From an uncultured Chlorobiaceae bacterium (GTDB taxonomy: Bacteria > Bacteroidota > Chlorobiia > Chlorobiales > Chlorobiaceae), in the NCBI GenBank assembly GCA_903908555.1, contig CAIVSG010000072.1, forward strand, positions 1 through 59,349: a stretch of DNA of 59,349 nt. Direction: 5' to 3'. Below the pieces are notes generated by a model that saw only the letters and a program-made list of their open reading frames with translations, was not told the DNA's origin and did not search any database. Both the position numbers and the translations under genes were made by a program. Position 1 is the first letter of the stretch; every line of letters starts with the position of its first letter. Positions 8,628 to 16,864 of the stretch are shown here, one piece after another.

Positions 8628-9089
8628 ATGAGTCAAACAGAAAACAAAACAGAAATTCAGAAATACATTTTGGCTTCAAGATATGCTCTACTCAACTATG
8701 TTCGTCATGATTTAACTCCGATATCGCGGGCAATCGGCAGTTTCGCTCCGGATGGAGATGATCTCTTTTTTTCTACAGGTAAAGAAAGTTCAAAAGTTGA
8801 GGAGATAAATAAAAACAAGCGTGTGTCGTTTTACTTTGAGCATGATAACCAGGTGCTTGAAGACTGGAAAAGTGTTCTTTTAATCGGCGATGCGGAGCCG
8901 GTCCAAGTTGGCTCATCCGATTATAACAAGGCAATTGACCGTTTGGGAGCAAAAAGTCCCCGTTTCAGGGAACGTGTAGCAAAAGGTGATCTGGATAGTG
9001 CACTTATCTATAAAATAAACACCAGGGAATTTGAATATCTCGATCGCAGTAAAGGATATGGTCCCCCGATTAAGATTGCTGTGAGCTGA
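8628..9089 (+). CDS. Pyridoxamine 5'-phosphate oxidase-like split-barrel flavoprotein
   Basis: 153 residues with the features of the FMN-binding split-barrel family: a substrate/flavin strand region near residue 37 (PISRAIGSF), FFSTGKESSKVEEINKNKR near 51-70 and VSFYFEH. A strong AGGAGAAGAGG precedes the ATG. It is the first structural gene after leader A. Members bind FMN, F420 or heme and reduce or oxidise small molecules; the substrate cannot be assigned. A second split-barrel protein (15415-15882) sits in the operon under leader B. Confidence 0.8.
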   Translation: MSQTENKTEIQKYILASRYALLNYVRHDLTPISRAIGSFAPDGDDLFFSTGKESSKVEEINKNKRVSFYFEHDNQVLEDWKSVLLIGDAEPVQVGSSDYNKAIDRLGAKSPRFRERVAKGDLDSALIYKINTREFEYLDRSKGYGPPIKIAVS

Positions 9090-9181
9090 TACGATAGGTT
9101 GAATTTGTTGATCCTGGGGCATGCATTAAAAATATTCACCCGCAAGGATTGTTCCTTTTTTGAATTACAGTATGTATTAAC

Positions 9182-11053
9182 ATGTCCGGACTACGGATTG
9201 TCGGCTCTTATTTCAGGCAAAACTGGATAATTTACTCAGTTGGTGTTAGCATGGTTGCTGCTGGCAGCCTTTTTGCGGCACAGATTCCAAGTATACTTGG
9301 TCACGTTACTGACAGCTTGCGCGATAGCAAGCTTGGGACGATGGAGATTGCTGCTTATGTTGGCCTGATAGCCTTGATTGGAGTGACTCGGGTTGCCACG
9401 GGCTGGGGTGGGCGCATTCTTGTGCACTACAAGGGGCGCCAGTTGACCTATCGTTTGCGCAAAGATTTATTTGAAAAATGGGGTACTCTTTCCCCCTCAT
9501 ACTATCATCGCCACAGTGTAGGCGACATGATCTCTCATGCCTTGAGTGATGTCGAAGTTGTTCGTGAACTTGTCTCCATGGGGCTTAATCAGGGAGTAAG
9601 CGGAATAGCTATGCTGATTGGAGCAACTTATCTGATGGCCGTGCATGTGGATTGGCGCCTGACGCTCGCAGGACTGGGCCCCCTGCTGTTCATTCCTCTC
9701 CTTGTGAAGCTGCTCGGTCCAAAAATCAGATTGCAATCCCAGCTTTCACAGGAAGCCCTTGGAGCTATGGCCCAGACAACGGAAGAGGTTATCGGTGGCA
9801 TTCGCACTGTCAAGGCTTTTGGGACAGAGCAAGTAGTTATTGGCAGATTTCAGAGCAGGGTGGATGCTATTGTTGATGAAAAGATGCGCTTTGTCCGGCT
9901 CTCTGCTTTGTTTGGTGCGTTGTTGCCATTACTGGTAAATATCGGCTTTATTTTTGTATTAGGATACGGTGGCTTTTTGGTGACTATGAAGGCAATTTCG
10001 CTGGGTGATTTTGTGGCATTCACTCTTTATGTTGCTATGTTGCGAATGCCTTTGGAGCAACTAGGAAACGTTATCAACCTTGTTCAGCGATCAATTGCAT
10101 CCCTGAACAGGATAGATGAACTGCTTCATGTTGTGCCCGAAGTCTTCGACAGGACAGGGCCGCTTATGGATATTCCTCTTCAGGGTTCCATACGTGTCAA
10201 AGGACTTACGTTCTGTTATCCTGGCAGTGACAGGGATGTCTTGAACAACATATCTTTCTGTGTCAATCCGGGCCAGACCCTTGGTATAATAGGTGCTATG
10301 GGCAGTGGCAAGTCAACCTTGGCCAATCTGCTGCTGCGTCTTTCTGATCCTCCTGAAGGAACAATCTTTGTTAATGAGCATGATATCCTGCACTATCCTC
10401 TTGCGCGTCTTCGAGATGGAATAGCCTATGTCCCTCAGGATGGCTTTCTGTTTTCCACTACGGTTTTAGAGAATATTGCTCTTTCAGACGAATATCCTGA
10501 TCGGGAGAATGTCGAACGTTGTGCAGGTATCACAGCAGTCCATAAAAATATTCTCAGTTTTCCCGAAAAGTATGATACGGAGGTAGGCGAACGGGGAGTC
10601 CGTCTATCCGGTGGTCAGAAACAACGGATAGCAATTGCCCGTATGATTTATAAAGATGCACCGTTCCAGATTATGGATGACTCATTGAGTGCGGTCGATA
10701 CCGCAACTGAACGTCGTATTCTGGACAATCTTCGAGAATTGTCAAAGTCCAGTCCCGGTCATGAAGAAGTGCACGATAAAGCCACTATCATTATTTCTCA
10801 CCGTCTGAGTGCGGTCCAGCGTGCCGATGAAATTCTTGTGCTTGATGAGGGGCGCATCATTGAACGAGGCAGTCATGCCCTCTTGATTTCTCAGGATGGG
10901 ATATATGCTGAACAGTGGTTCATGCAGGCCGGTCAGTTTGAGGAAGGTGAGTCAGATAAATCACCTGCAGACGTACAAAGAGAAATATCACAACTCGATC
11001 TTGATGTTGAGATAGAAGCTCTGGAAGCAGGTCGCTTAGAGGAGGCGTCATGA
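9182..11053 (+). CDS. ABC exporter half-transporter, degenerate-site partner (MdlA/BmrC-like)
   Basis: 623 residues: a six-helix transmembrane domain (residues ~15-320) followed by a nucleotide-binding domain with Walker A GAMGSGKST, signature LSGGQKQR and Walker B IMDDSLSAVD. The catalytic glutamate after Walker B is aspartate, typical of the non-canonical partner in heterodimeric exporters. The end overlaps the next gene by 4 bp, so the two subunits are translationally coupled. The C-terminus has an acidic extension (SQLDLDVEIEALEAG). Substrate is unknown. Confidence 0.9.
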   Translation: MSGLRIVGSYFRQNWIIYSVGVSMVAAGSLFAAQIPSILGHVTDSLRDSKLGTMEIAAYVGLIALIGVTRVATGWGGRILVHYKGRQLTYRLRKDLFEKWGTLSPSYYHRHSVGDMISHALSDVEVVRELVSMGLNQGVSGIAMLIGATYLMAVHVDWRLTLAGLGPLLFIPLLVKLLGPKIRLQSQLSQEALGAMAQTTEEVIGGIRTVKAFGTEQVVIGRFQSRVDAIVDEKMRFVRLSALFGALLPLLVNIGFIFVLGYGGFLVTMKAISLGDFVAFTLYVAMLRMPLEQLGNVINLVQRSIASLNRIDELLHVVPEVFDRTGPLMDIPLQGSIRVKGLTFCYPGSDRDVLNNISFCVNPGQTLGIIGAMGSGKSTLANLLLRLSDPPEGTIFVNEHDILHYPLARLRDGIAYVPQDGFLFSTTVLENIALSDEYPDRENVERCAGITAVHKNILSFPEKYDTEVGERGVRLSGGQKQRIAIARMIYKDAPFQIMDDSLSAVDTATERRILDNLRELSKSSPGHEEVHDKATIIISHRLSAVQRADEILVLDEGRIIERGSHALLISQDGIYAEQWFMQAGQFEEGESDKSPADVQREISQLDLDVEIEALEAGRLEEAS

Positions 11054-12807
11054 GTGAAGAATCACCAACACGCGCCTCTCTTACAACATGGATCCCATAT
11101 ATGAAGCCTCATAGATTGAGGCTCTTGCTGGTGTGTATTCTGGTTGTGGCTGTTGTGCTTATTGATCTGCTTCAGCCTTGGCTGGTCAAGGAGGTCATCG
11201 ATCGCTATGTTACGGTCTCCCATCCGGATTCCGGAGCAATCTTGAAAATGTCAGCAGCATACCTGGGGCTCGTATTGCTGGCCTTTGGTCTTACCTATTA
11301 TCAGGATATAGTACTACAGCGAATTGGGCTGTCAATCGTACGTTCTATTCGAATTGATCTCTTTAAGCACATTCAGAGTCTTTCCCTCCGCTACTTCGAT
11401 CAGAACAGCGCTGGTCGCATTATTACTAATGTGGTAAGCGATACCGAAGCGCTCAATAACTTTTTCACCCAGTTTCTGGCAAATACACTCAGGGGTATAT
11501 TTTCTCTTGTTCTGATCATGTTTTTTATGCTGCGCTTGGATGTTATCATAGCGCTCTACTGCTTTCTGCTCCTTCCACCTGTCGTAGTTTTAGCCTTCTA
11601 TTTTCAGAAAAAAATCAGGACGGTTAATGCGGAAGTCCGGCATCGTCTTGGTCTGGTTATAGGATTTTTAGCCGAGAACCTTAGCGGAATGGCCATTGTG
11701 CAGATATTCAACCAGGAGGTAAAACAGCAGAAACGTCTTGATGAAAGAAACAGAGCCTTGCTTGAATCGACCATCTTGGAGAATCGTTGGTTTATGCTCT
11801 TTTTTAATATCACCGAACTATTTGGAGACCTTGCAATTGCAGCACTTATCTGGTTTGGTGGAAAAGGCGTAATTGAGGGAACGATCTCTTTTGGGGTACT
11901 GTATGCATTCGTAGGGTATATCAGGCGTTTTTTCCAGCCGATTAATACCATATCGCAGCAGATGAATCCGTTACAGTCTTCAATTGTTGCATCCGATCGT
12001 ATCAGCCGAACCCTCCAGGAAGTGCCCGATATCAAAGAGGTTGCAGGAGCTAAAGCACCTGAACTTTCAGGACTGATTACTTTAGCGGATGTGTCGTTGG
12101 CCTATCGTTCAGGACATCCGGTGCTGCACAACATTAACTTAACAATCCAACCGGGTGAACGAGTCGGGTTTGTCGGGGCAACTGGAGCAGGCAAAACCTC
12201 TATTATGAATCTGATTACCAGGTTTTATGACGTCACTGCTGGGGCAGTGATCATCGATGGCAAGGACATTCGTGAGTGGCCGTTATCGGCATTAAGGCGT
12301 TCTGTCGGAATAGTTCAGCAGGACGTAACACTTTTTTCCGGCACTATTATTGACAACCTGCGATTCTTTCAGGCTGATATTTCTGGGGCACGGGTAAAGG
12401 AGGCCTGTAAGCTGGTTGGGGCAGAACCTTTTATTCTTCGACAGCCCCATGGTTACAATACCATCTTGTCAGAGCGTGGCAGCACCCTCTCTGCGGGTGA
12501 GCGTCAACTTCTTTCATTTGCCCGAGTCCTGATATTTGATCCCAGGATTTTGATTCTTGATGAGGCTACGGCTTGTCTAGATTCCCGGACAGAAGAAGTT
12601 CTTCAGCAGGCAATCCACAGGGTGTCGGCAGGTCGCACGCTACTGGTAATTGCTCATCGCTTGTCCACAGTGCAACAGCTGGATACCATTTGTGTTTTAG
12701 AACAGGGACGCATTGTAGAGAGCGGCAATCATAACGAATTATTAAGGCAGCGGGGGTACTACTGGCGGTTGCATGAATCTGGCATGCTTCTGGAAGAGGC
12801 TGCTTGA
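11050..12807 (+). CDS. ABC exporter half-transporter, canonical Walker B partner (MdlB/BmrD-like)
   Basis: 585 residues with a transmembrane domain (~1-320) and an NBD with Walker A GATGAGKTS, a variant signature LSAGERQL and canonical Walker B ILILDEATACLD. Together with the upstream subunit this gives one intact ATP site (its Walker A/B plus LSGGQ of the partner) and one degenerate site, the TM287/288-type asymmetric arrangement. It begins within the last codons of its partner. A radical SAM gene follows after 65 bp with no visible terminator. Confidence 0.92.
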   Translation: MSEESPTRASLTTWIPYMKPHRLRLLLVCILVVAVVLIDLLQPWLVKEVIDRYVTVSHPDSGAILKMSAAYLGLVLLAFGLTYYQDIVLQRIGLSIVRSIRIDLFKHIQSLSLRYFDQNSAGRIITNVVSDTEALNNFFTQFLANTLRGIFSLVLIMFFMLRLDVIIALYCFLLLPPVVVLAFYFQKKIRTVNAEVRHRLGLVIGFLAENLSGMAIVQIFNQEVKQQKRLDERNRALLESTILENRWFMLFFNITELFGDLAIAALIWFGGKGVIEGTISFGVLYAFVGYIRRFFQPINTISQQMNPLQSSIVASDRISRTLQEVPDIKEVAGAKAPELSGLITLADVSLAYRSGHPVLHNINLTIQPGERVGFVGATGAGKTSIMNLITRFYDVTAGAVIIDGKDIREWPLSALRRSVGIVQQDVTLFSGTIIDNLRFFQADISGARVKEACKLVGAEPFILRQPHGYNTILSERGSTLSAGERQLLSFARVLIFDPRILILDEATACLDSRTEEVLQQAIHRVSAGRTLLVIAHRLSTVQQLDTICVLEQGRIVESGNHNELLRQRGYYWRLHESGMLLEEAA

Positions 12808-12872
12808 TGCAATGATGTGTATTATTGAGATGTTTTAGCTAATAATTTGTGATGATCAATAAAGGAACCCTT

Positions 12873-13505
12873 ATGCATGAACAGAGAAAACAGACCATTC
12901 CTCCCCTTCAAACAGCAACTCTTGTCTATAAAATCGGGAACTCTCTCTACATCAATATCACAAATCGATGTACCAATGTCTGCATATTCTGTCCAAAGTT
13001 TAAGGAGTATAGACTGTATGGTAATGATTTATTGTTAAAGACTGAGCCCTCCTTTGAGGATGTTATGGCAGCTATTGGTGAACCGGTTGCAATTGATGAA
13101 ATAGTGTTCTGCGGATTTGGCGAATCGCTCCTTAGACTTGATTTACTTGTGCGCATAGCAAAAGAGCTCAAACTCCGATACACCTATCGAATTCGTATAA
13201 ATACCGATGGTCAAGCCAACCTCGTTTATGGTCGTAATATCATTCCTGATCTTGTTGGATTGATTGATTGCATATCCGTAAGTCTGAATGCCCCTGATCC
13301 CTCTACATACAGCCGTCTATGCAATACCCCTTTCGGAGCTGCTGGATTCAAAGGTGTTTGCGATTTTATTCTTGCCGCTAAAAATCAGATACCAGAAGTC
13401 ATAGCAACTGCGGTGAGTGTTCCTGGAGTCGATATGGAAGAATGCAGGTTACTGGCGGAATCTCTAGGAGTAGCGTTTAGAATCAGGGAATATTCTGTAC
13501 AGTAA
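12873..13505 (+). CDS. Radical SAM protein, TatD-associated type
   Basis: 210 residues from ATG 12873, chosen because AAAGGA lies 6 nt upstream; an in-frame GTG at 12849 has none. The canonical C-x3-C-x2-C motif is NRCTNVCIFC (Cys33, 37, 40), binding the [4Fe-4S] cluster that cleaves S-adenosylmethionine. FCGFGESLLR is the GGE-like motif. Length and sequence resemble the family often found next to TatD nucleases, whose function is not established. Here it follows the ABC exporter pair and ends at a terminator. Confidence 0.8.
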   Translation: MHEQRKQTIPPLQTATLVYKIGNSLYINITNRCTNVCIFCPKFKEYRLYGNDLLLKTEPSFEDVMAAIGEPVAIDEIVFCGFGESLLRLDLLVRIAKELKLRYTYRIRINTDGQANLVYGRNIIPDLVGLIDCISVSLNAPDPSTYSRLCNTPFGAAGFKGVCDFILAAKNQIPEVIATAVSVPGVDMEECRLLAESLGVAFRIREYSVQ

Positions 13506-13533
13506 ATGGTATTTTTCTTTCTTCTAGCGTCAT

Positions 13534-13570
13534 AAAAGATCCTTCCTTAATCAAGCAATCGGGATTTTTT
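13534..13570 (+). terminator. Intrinsic terminator after radical SAM gene
   Basis: AAAAGATCC pairs with GGATTTTTT (one G-U) across a 19-nt loop, ending in a T run. It closes the unit that starts at leader A. Confidence 0.55.
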
Positions 13571-13612
13571 TGACAAAGTCTTCATTTCTTCACAAATCTT
13601 TTTAAGTCCTAA

Positions 13613-13674
13613 CTGATTTATGGTATGCAATATGCCGTTTAAATGGGATTTATAAAGTTTAATTTATTGTCGAT
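13613..13674 (+). promoter_or_regulatory. Dispersed regulatory element, copy c
   Basis: CTGATTTATGGTATGCAATA then TGCCGTTTAAATGGGATTT, nearly identical to copy b. The imperfect palindrome GGTATGCAATATGCC is at 13622-13636. It lies 268 nt before the ATG of leader B, in an AT-rich 570-bp gap. Confidence 0.65.
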
Positions 13675-13785
13675 TATTAAGACGTCGATAGTAAAAAAGA
13701 TCCTCTCCTGGAATTTTTGCGTTTTAGTAATTTTACGCGACAGTAACTGATCTAATTTGAATGGTATATAATCCCACGTAACACG

Positions 13786-13801
13786 TACCTTATTTATGGT
13801 A
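13786..13801. promoter_or_regulatory. TACC-N8-GGTA palindrome, leader B
   Basis: TACC-TTATTTAT-GGTA lies 104 nt upstream of leader peptide B. The same 4-8-4 spacing is found before leaders C (22521) and D (48818) and beside the sulfate-binding-protein gene (44652), which suggests an operator for one regulator. Confidence 0.6.
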
Positions 13802-13889
13802 TTTATCGATAAAAGTTTTGTTTATATATAAAAATCGGTTTTGTTGAAATAATAAGCTTAATAAAATACCTGTTATAAACTCAAGTAAC

Positions 13890-13964
13890 ATGTCCAATAT
13901 TCAGTGTTGTTGTTGTTTAGAAAAATATTTTTATTTAAGAATTTTGCGATATTATAATACTTGA
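13890..13964 (+). CDS. Cysteine leader peptide B (24 aa, CCCC)
   Basis: ATG to TGA, 24 codons beginning MSNIQCCCCLEKYFYLR. Four TGT codons in a row occupy 13905-13916. Its pattern M-x-N-[IL]-x-CCCC-L-[EK] is shared with leader C. The stop overlaps a hairpin (13959-13978) and a terminator (13988-14023) follows 53 nt before the radical SAM gene. There is no strong Shine-Dalgarno sequence (CAAGTAAC precedes ATG). A role as a ribosome-stalling cysteine sensor is inferred. Confidence 0.7.
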   Translation: MSNIQCCCCLEKYFYLRILRYYNT

Positions 13965-13978
13965 AGAGATTTTTCGAG
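13959..13978 (+). promoter_or_regulatory. Hairpin 1 after leader B
   Basis: ACTTGAA pairs with TTCGAGT (one G-U) and contains the leader TGA stop, so a terminating ribosome would melt it. Equivalent hairpins follow leaders A and C. Confidence 0.6.
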
Positions 13979-13987
13979 TTTATAATT

Positions 13988-14023
13988 AAGCTAATTCTTA
14001 TTCTCAGAGAATTGGCTTTTTTG
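13988..14023 (+). terminator. Intrinsic terminator/attenuator B
   Basis: AGCTAATTCT pairs with AGAATTGGCT followed by six T. AATTCTTA in its 5' arm and loop (13993-14000) is perfectly complementary over 8 nt to TAAGAATT (13936-13943) within the leader ORF, 19 nt after the last Cys codon, giving a mutually exclusive structure. Confidence 0.8.
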
Positions 14024-14076
14024 TTTTTAATAATTAAGTCAAAGAAGTAATTAAAAAGATTATAGGAGATCAAGCT

Positions 14077-15339
14077 ATGTCCCTTGCTTTAAAACAAACA
14101 TATGAAAGAGAACTTTCTTTTGATGAAGTTGTTGCTAAATACCCTGAAGTTCCCCGTTTAATTATTGTCAAAATCGATGTTCAGCGTCGTGGCGTTCATT
14201 ACACTGATACGGCTCTTAGTGTTGTTGATCCTAAGATTCATCTTGTCAGAGATACTGGTACTCGTGAACTTTTTGGCGGAAGAGCTCAGGAAAAAAAGTC
14301 ATTACCAATCTCTCTTTTATTAAGGGATGGTACCTCAGTTATTACCAGTCCTACTCCACTCGAACAAAATCCTTATTTGGTTGATCTTGTTAATGGGCGG
14401 TTAGCATTGGTGGACAATGATGAAGTGATCGAGTATGTCGAATTGTGGAGAAGACCTCGCTACTACGATCTTAAAACCTCCTCTGGTATTCCGATGAGCC
14501 ATGTCCTGAGTGCACGGCCGCAGCGACTGAGCCTCACCCTGTCGAATTATTGCCATTTCTGGACGAAAAATCAAGGATGTCTTTATTGCGACAGCAATAG
14601 GGATAGCAAGCAGCTAAAAAAAGAGATTGGCATTCCTCGTGTCAAACCGCAAGACATTTCAGAAACCGTTCGAGAGGCACTGAAAGAGCCCGGGCGGTTT
14701 TCAACATTCTGTATTACAAGTGGCTCTATCCTTGCTGGCAATGAGCTCTTTGATAAAGAGGTTGATACCTACATTGAAGCACTGCAGGCGATAGGTGAGA
14801 ACTTTAAGACAAAAAAATTTCCCAGCCAAATGGTTGCTACAGCTTTTAACGAAAAGCAGTTGCAGCGACTTTATGACGAGACTGGAATTATGAGTTATAC
14901 CAGTGACCTTGAAGTGCTTAATGAAGAGAGATTCTCATGGATTTGCCCTGGAAAGGCTGAGAATGTTGGATATCAGGGTTGGAAACAGCGGGTAATTAGA
15001 GCGTTAGATATTTTCGGCAGGGGAAATGTTTCGAGTGGTTTTGTTGGAGGAGTGGAGCTAGCAAAACCTTATGGATTTATTCGTGAGGACGAAGCACTTC
15101 GTTCGACCCTCGAAGAGGCTGAATCGCTCGCAGAAAGTGGAGTTCCGGCCTTTTTTGTTGTTTGGGTTCCTCGTGCAGGATCTCCTTTTCATGACCAGCA
15201 AAGTCCTTCTCTTGATTATTTCGTACAGCTGGCGTCAGGTCTTCATCAGTTGAGGGTCAAGTATGGGTTGACCGTTGATTTTGATGACTATAGGCGTTGC
15301 GGGAATCATCCGGATACAGATTTATCCCGACTTCTATAA
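14077..15339 (+). CDS. Radical SAM protein with C-x8-C-x2-C motif
   Basis: 420 residues, first gene after attenuator B, with TAGGAGAT before the ATG. The probable cluster site is NYCHFWTKNQGCLYCDS: Cys159, 168 and 171, a C-x8-C-x2-C spacing rather than the canonical C-x3-C-x2-C. About 155 residues precede it and form a separate N-terminal domain; a C-terminal SAM barrel follows. I do not recognise a named family. The neighbours are a split-barrel flavoprotein and activase/HgdB-like proteins, suggesting a shared reductive pathway, perhaps C-S or C-C bond chemistry. Confidence 0.75.
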   Translation: MSLALKQTYERELSFDEVVAKYPEVPRLIIVKIDVQRRGVHYTDTALSVVDPKIHLVRDTGTRELFGGRAQEKKSLPISLLLRDGTSVITSPTPLEQNPYLVDLVNGRLALVDNDEVIEYVELWRRPRYYDLKTSSGIPMSHVLSARPQRLSLTLSNYCHFWTKNQGCLYCDSNRDSKQLKKEIGIPRVKPQDISETVREALKEPGRFSTFCITSGSILAGNELFDKEVDTYIEALQAIGENFKTKKFPSQMVATAFNEKQLQRLYDETGIMSYTSDLEVLNEERFSWICPGKAENVGYQGWKQRVIRALDIFGRGNVSSGFVGGVELAKPYGFIREDEALRSTLEEAESLAESGVPAFFVVWVPRAGSPFHDQQSPSLDYFVQLASGLHQLRVKYGLTVDFDDYRRCGNHPDTDLSRLL

Positions 15340-15414
15340 ATGGGTCTTCTAGTTATGTCCACTCTAATAGAATTATTGTCATTCAACCAATAACCAAAAG
15401 GGATAGAATATAAA

Positions 15415-15882
15415 ATGCCTATTCAATTATCACAGGAAGTAGTTTCACTTATAAATGACAAAGGAGCTTTTAAAGCACTCGCTACTGTCGATGAATCCGG
15501 GACTCCAAACGTTGTACAAAACGACTCCATTTACGTTGCAGAAAATGGAAATATCCATTATCTCGAGTTGCTCGAAACTTCCCGAACCAATCACAACCTA
15601 GTCAGGGCAATATGGTTTGACCGTAAAGTCTCAATTGTTGTCAGCGGAGCAGATCAAAAAAGTTTTCAGATTAAAGGGAAGGCAATTGAGGTGCACATAA
15701 CAGGTCCTCTTTACGAGAAACATTATGTCGAAATTCGCCAAAGACTCGGTGATGTTGATTTGTCAGGGGTGTGGGTAATCCAGCCAGAAGAGGTAATTGA
15801 TGAAAATTTCACTAATCGAAAAAATGAAGAGGAAACAAAACGACCTTTTTTCAGGCACTTGGATCGTTTAGCTAAAGTTTAA
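15415..15882 (+). CDS. Pyridoxamine 5'-phosphate oxidase-like split-barrel flavoprotein
   Basis: 155 residues. The first half (FKALATVDESGTPNVVQNDS, then a strand pair and a TSRTNHNL segment) fits the FMN-binding split barrel. AAGGGA lies before the ATG. It is 75 bp after the radical SAM gene and 112 bp before the activase, in one strand and probably one transcript. It may supply a flavin-dependent reduction or electron input to the activase system; this is inferred from position only. It is only distantly like the protein at 8628. Confidence 0.75.
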   Translation: MPIQLSQEVVSLINDKGAFKALATVDESGTPNVVQNDSIYVAENGNIHYLELLETSRTNHNLVRAIWFDRKVSIVVSGADQKSFQIKGKAIEVHITGPLYEKHYVEIRQRLGDVDLSGVWVIQPEEVIDENFTNRKNEEETKRPFFRHLDRLAKV

Positions 15883-15994
15883 GGCATTCAAGACTTTTTC
15901 TTGATCCATAGTAAAACCTTGTATGAGCGCAGACGTTCACAGGCAAAAATAGAGTTGTCAATGTATTCAAAAGAAAAAAAGAGGAGCGAATTAA

Positions 15995-16864
15995 ATGCAC
16001 AAAAATAAAATCCTGGCCGATGAGAAGGTTTCCGATCTGCTGCCAACCACAGTGATAGGTATTGACATCGGCTCACGTCAGGCAAAGGCGATTCTGGTTC
16101 ATGGCGACGAAATACATACGACAATCACGGCAAGCGGCGTTGATTCACAGGAAACCGCTGAGCGACTTATCAGAAAAGTTGTCAGGCAGACCGGAATTGG
16201 GCTCAAGGATATTGCCTATGTCGTCGGTACAGGTTACGGTCGTATTTCGCTTGAGTTTGATTCATTCCCGTCTGAAGTAGTAACCGAAATTTCATGTCAT
16301 GCAATGGGTGCTCATTTCCTTAATGCCGGCACCAGGACTATTATCGACATCGGTGGACAGGATTCAAAAGCCATCAAGGTCGATCCCGATAATGGCAGGG
16401 TAGTTGAATTTGTGATGAACGATAAGTGTGCTGCCGGTACAGGGCGCTTCCTAGAAAAGGTTGCTGAGTTGCTTGATTACAAACTCGAAGAGCTAGGGGA
16501 AAAAGCGTTGCTGGCACAAAAAAAACTTGAGGTTAGCAGCCAGTGTGTTGTATTTGCTGAGTCTGAAATCATTTCCCTTAAGGTCAAAGGCGAGCGACGC
16601 GAGGATATTGCTGCAGCAGTTCATTTTGCCTCTGCCCGACGCGTACGTAATCTGGTTAATCGTCTGGGATTGGAACCCGAACTCGTTTTTTCGGGGGGTG
16701 TAGCTAACAACCAGGGAATGCAGAAGGCTCTTGAAGAATTGATCGGCCATCCGTTTAAAGCCACAAAGCTCGATATGGTTTATGCAGGTGCATTAGGTGC
16801 CGCAGTGTTTGCCCAGCGTTATTATGAAGGTGTAAATTCCACATCAGAAAAGGAGGTCGCATGA
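15995..16864 (+). CDS. BadF/BcrA/HgdC-type ATPase (2-hydroxyacyl-CoA dehydratase activase)
   Basis: 289 residues of the ASKHA-fold activator family, which hydrolyses ATP to push one low-potential electron from a [4Fe-4S] cluster onto a partner enzyme. The sequence shows GIDIGSRQAKAILV (phosphate 1), TIIDIGGQDSKAI (phosphate 2) and two cluster cysteines in NDKCAAGTGRFLE (Cys145) and SSQCVVFAESE (Cys184); the cluster bridges a homodimer. Its 3' end overlaps the next gene by 4 bp. The next gene's N-terminal half is a close paralogue of it. Confidence 0.93.
   Translation: MHKNKILADEKVSDLLPTTVIGIDIGSRQAKAILVHGDEIHTTITASGVDSQETAERLIRKVVRQTGIGLKDIAYVVGTGYGRISLEFDSFPSEVVTEISCHAMGAHFLNAGTRTIIDIGGQDSKAIKVDPDNGRVVEFVMNDKCAAGTGRFLEKVAELLDYKLEELGEKALLAQKKLEVSSQCVVFAESEIISLKVKGERREDIAAAVHFASARRVRNLVNRLGLEPELVFSGGVANNQGMQKALEELIGHPFKATKLDMVYAGALGAAVFAQRYYEGVNSTSEKEVA

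Noticed and set aside
8405-8710. 101-aa ORF across the leader A region
   Set aside because: It runs through the terminator hairpin and into the flavoprotein gene in another frame; composition fits leader RNA rather than a protein.
13873-14073. 66-aa minus-strand ORF opposite leader B
   Set aside because: Asn/Lys/Ile-rich translation of A+T-rich leader DNA; lies wholly over the leader, hairpins and terminator.
13890-14076. T-box or SAM riboswitch as alternative explanation of the leaders
   Set aside because: No T-box core sequence and no S-box-like conserved junction was seen; Cys-codon ORFs with alternative hairpins explain the layout better.
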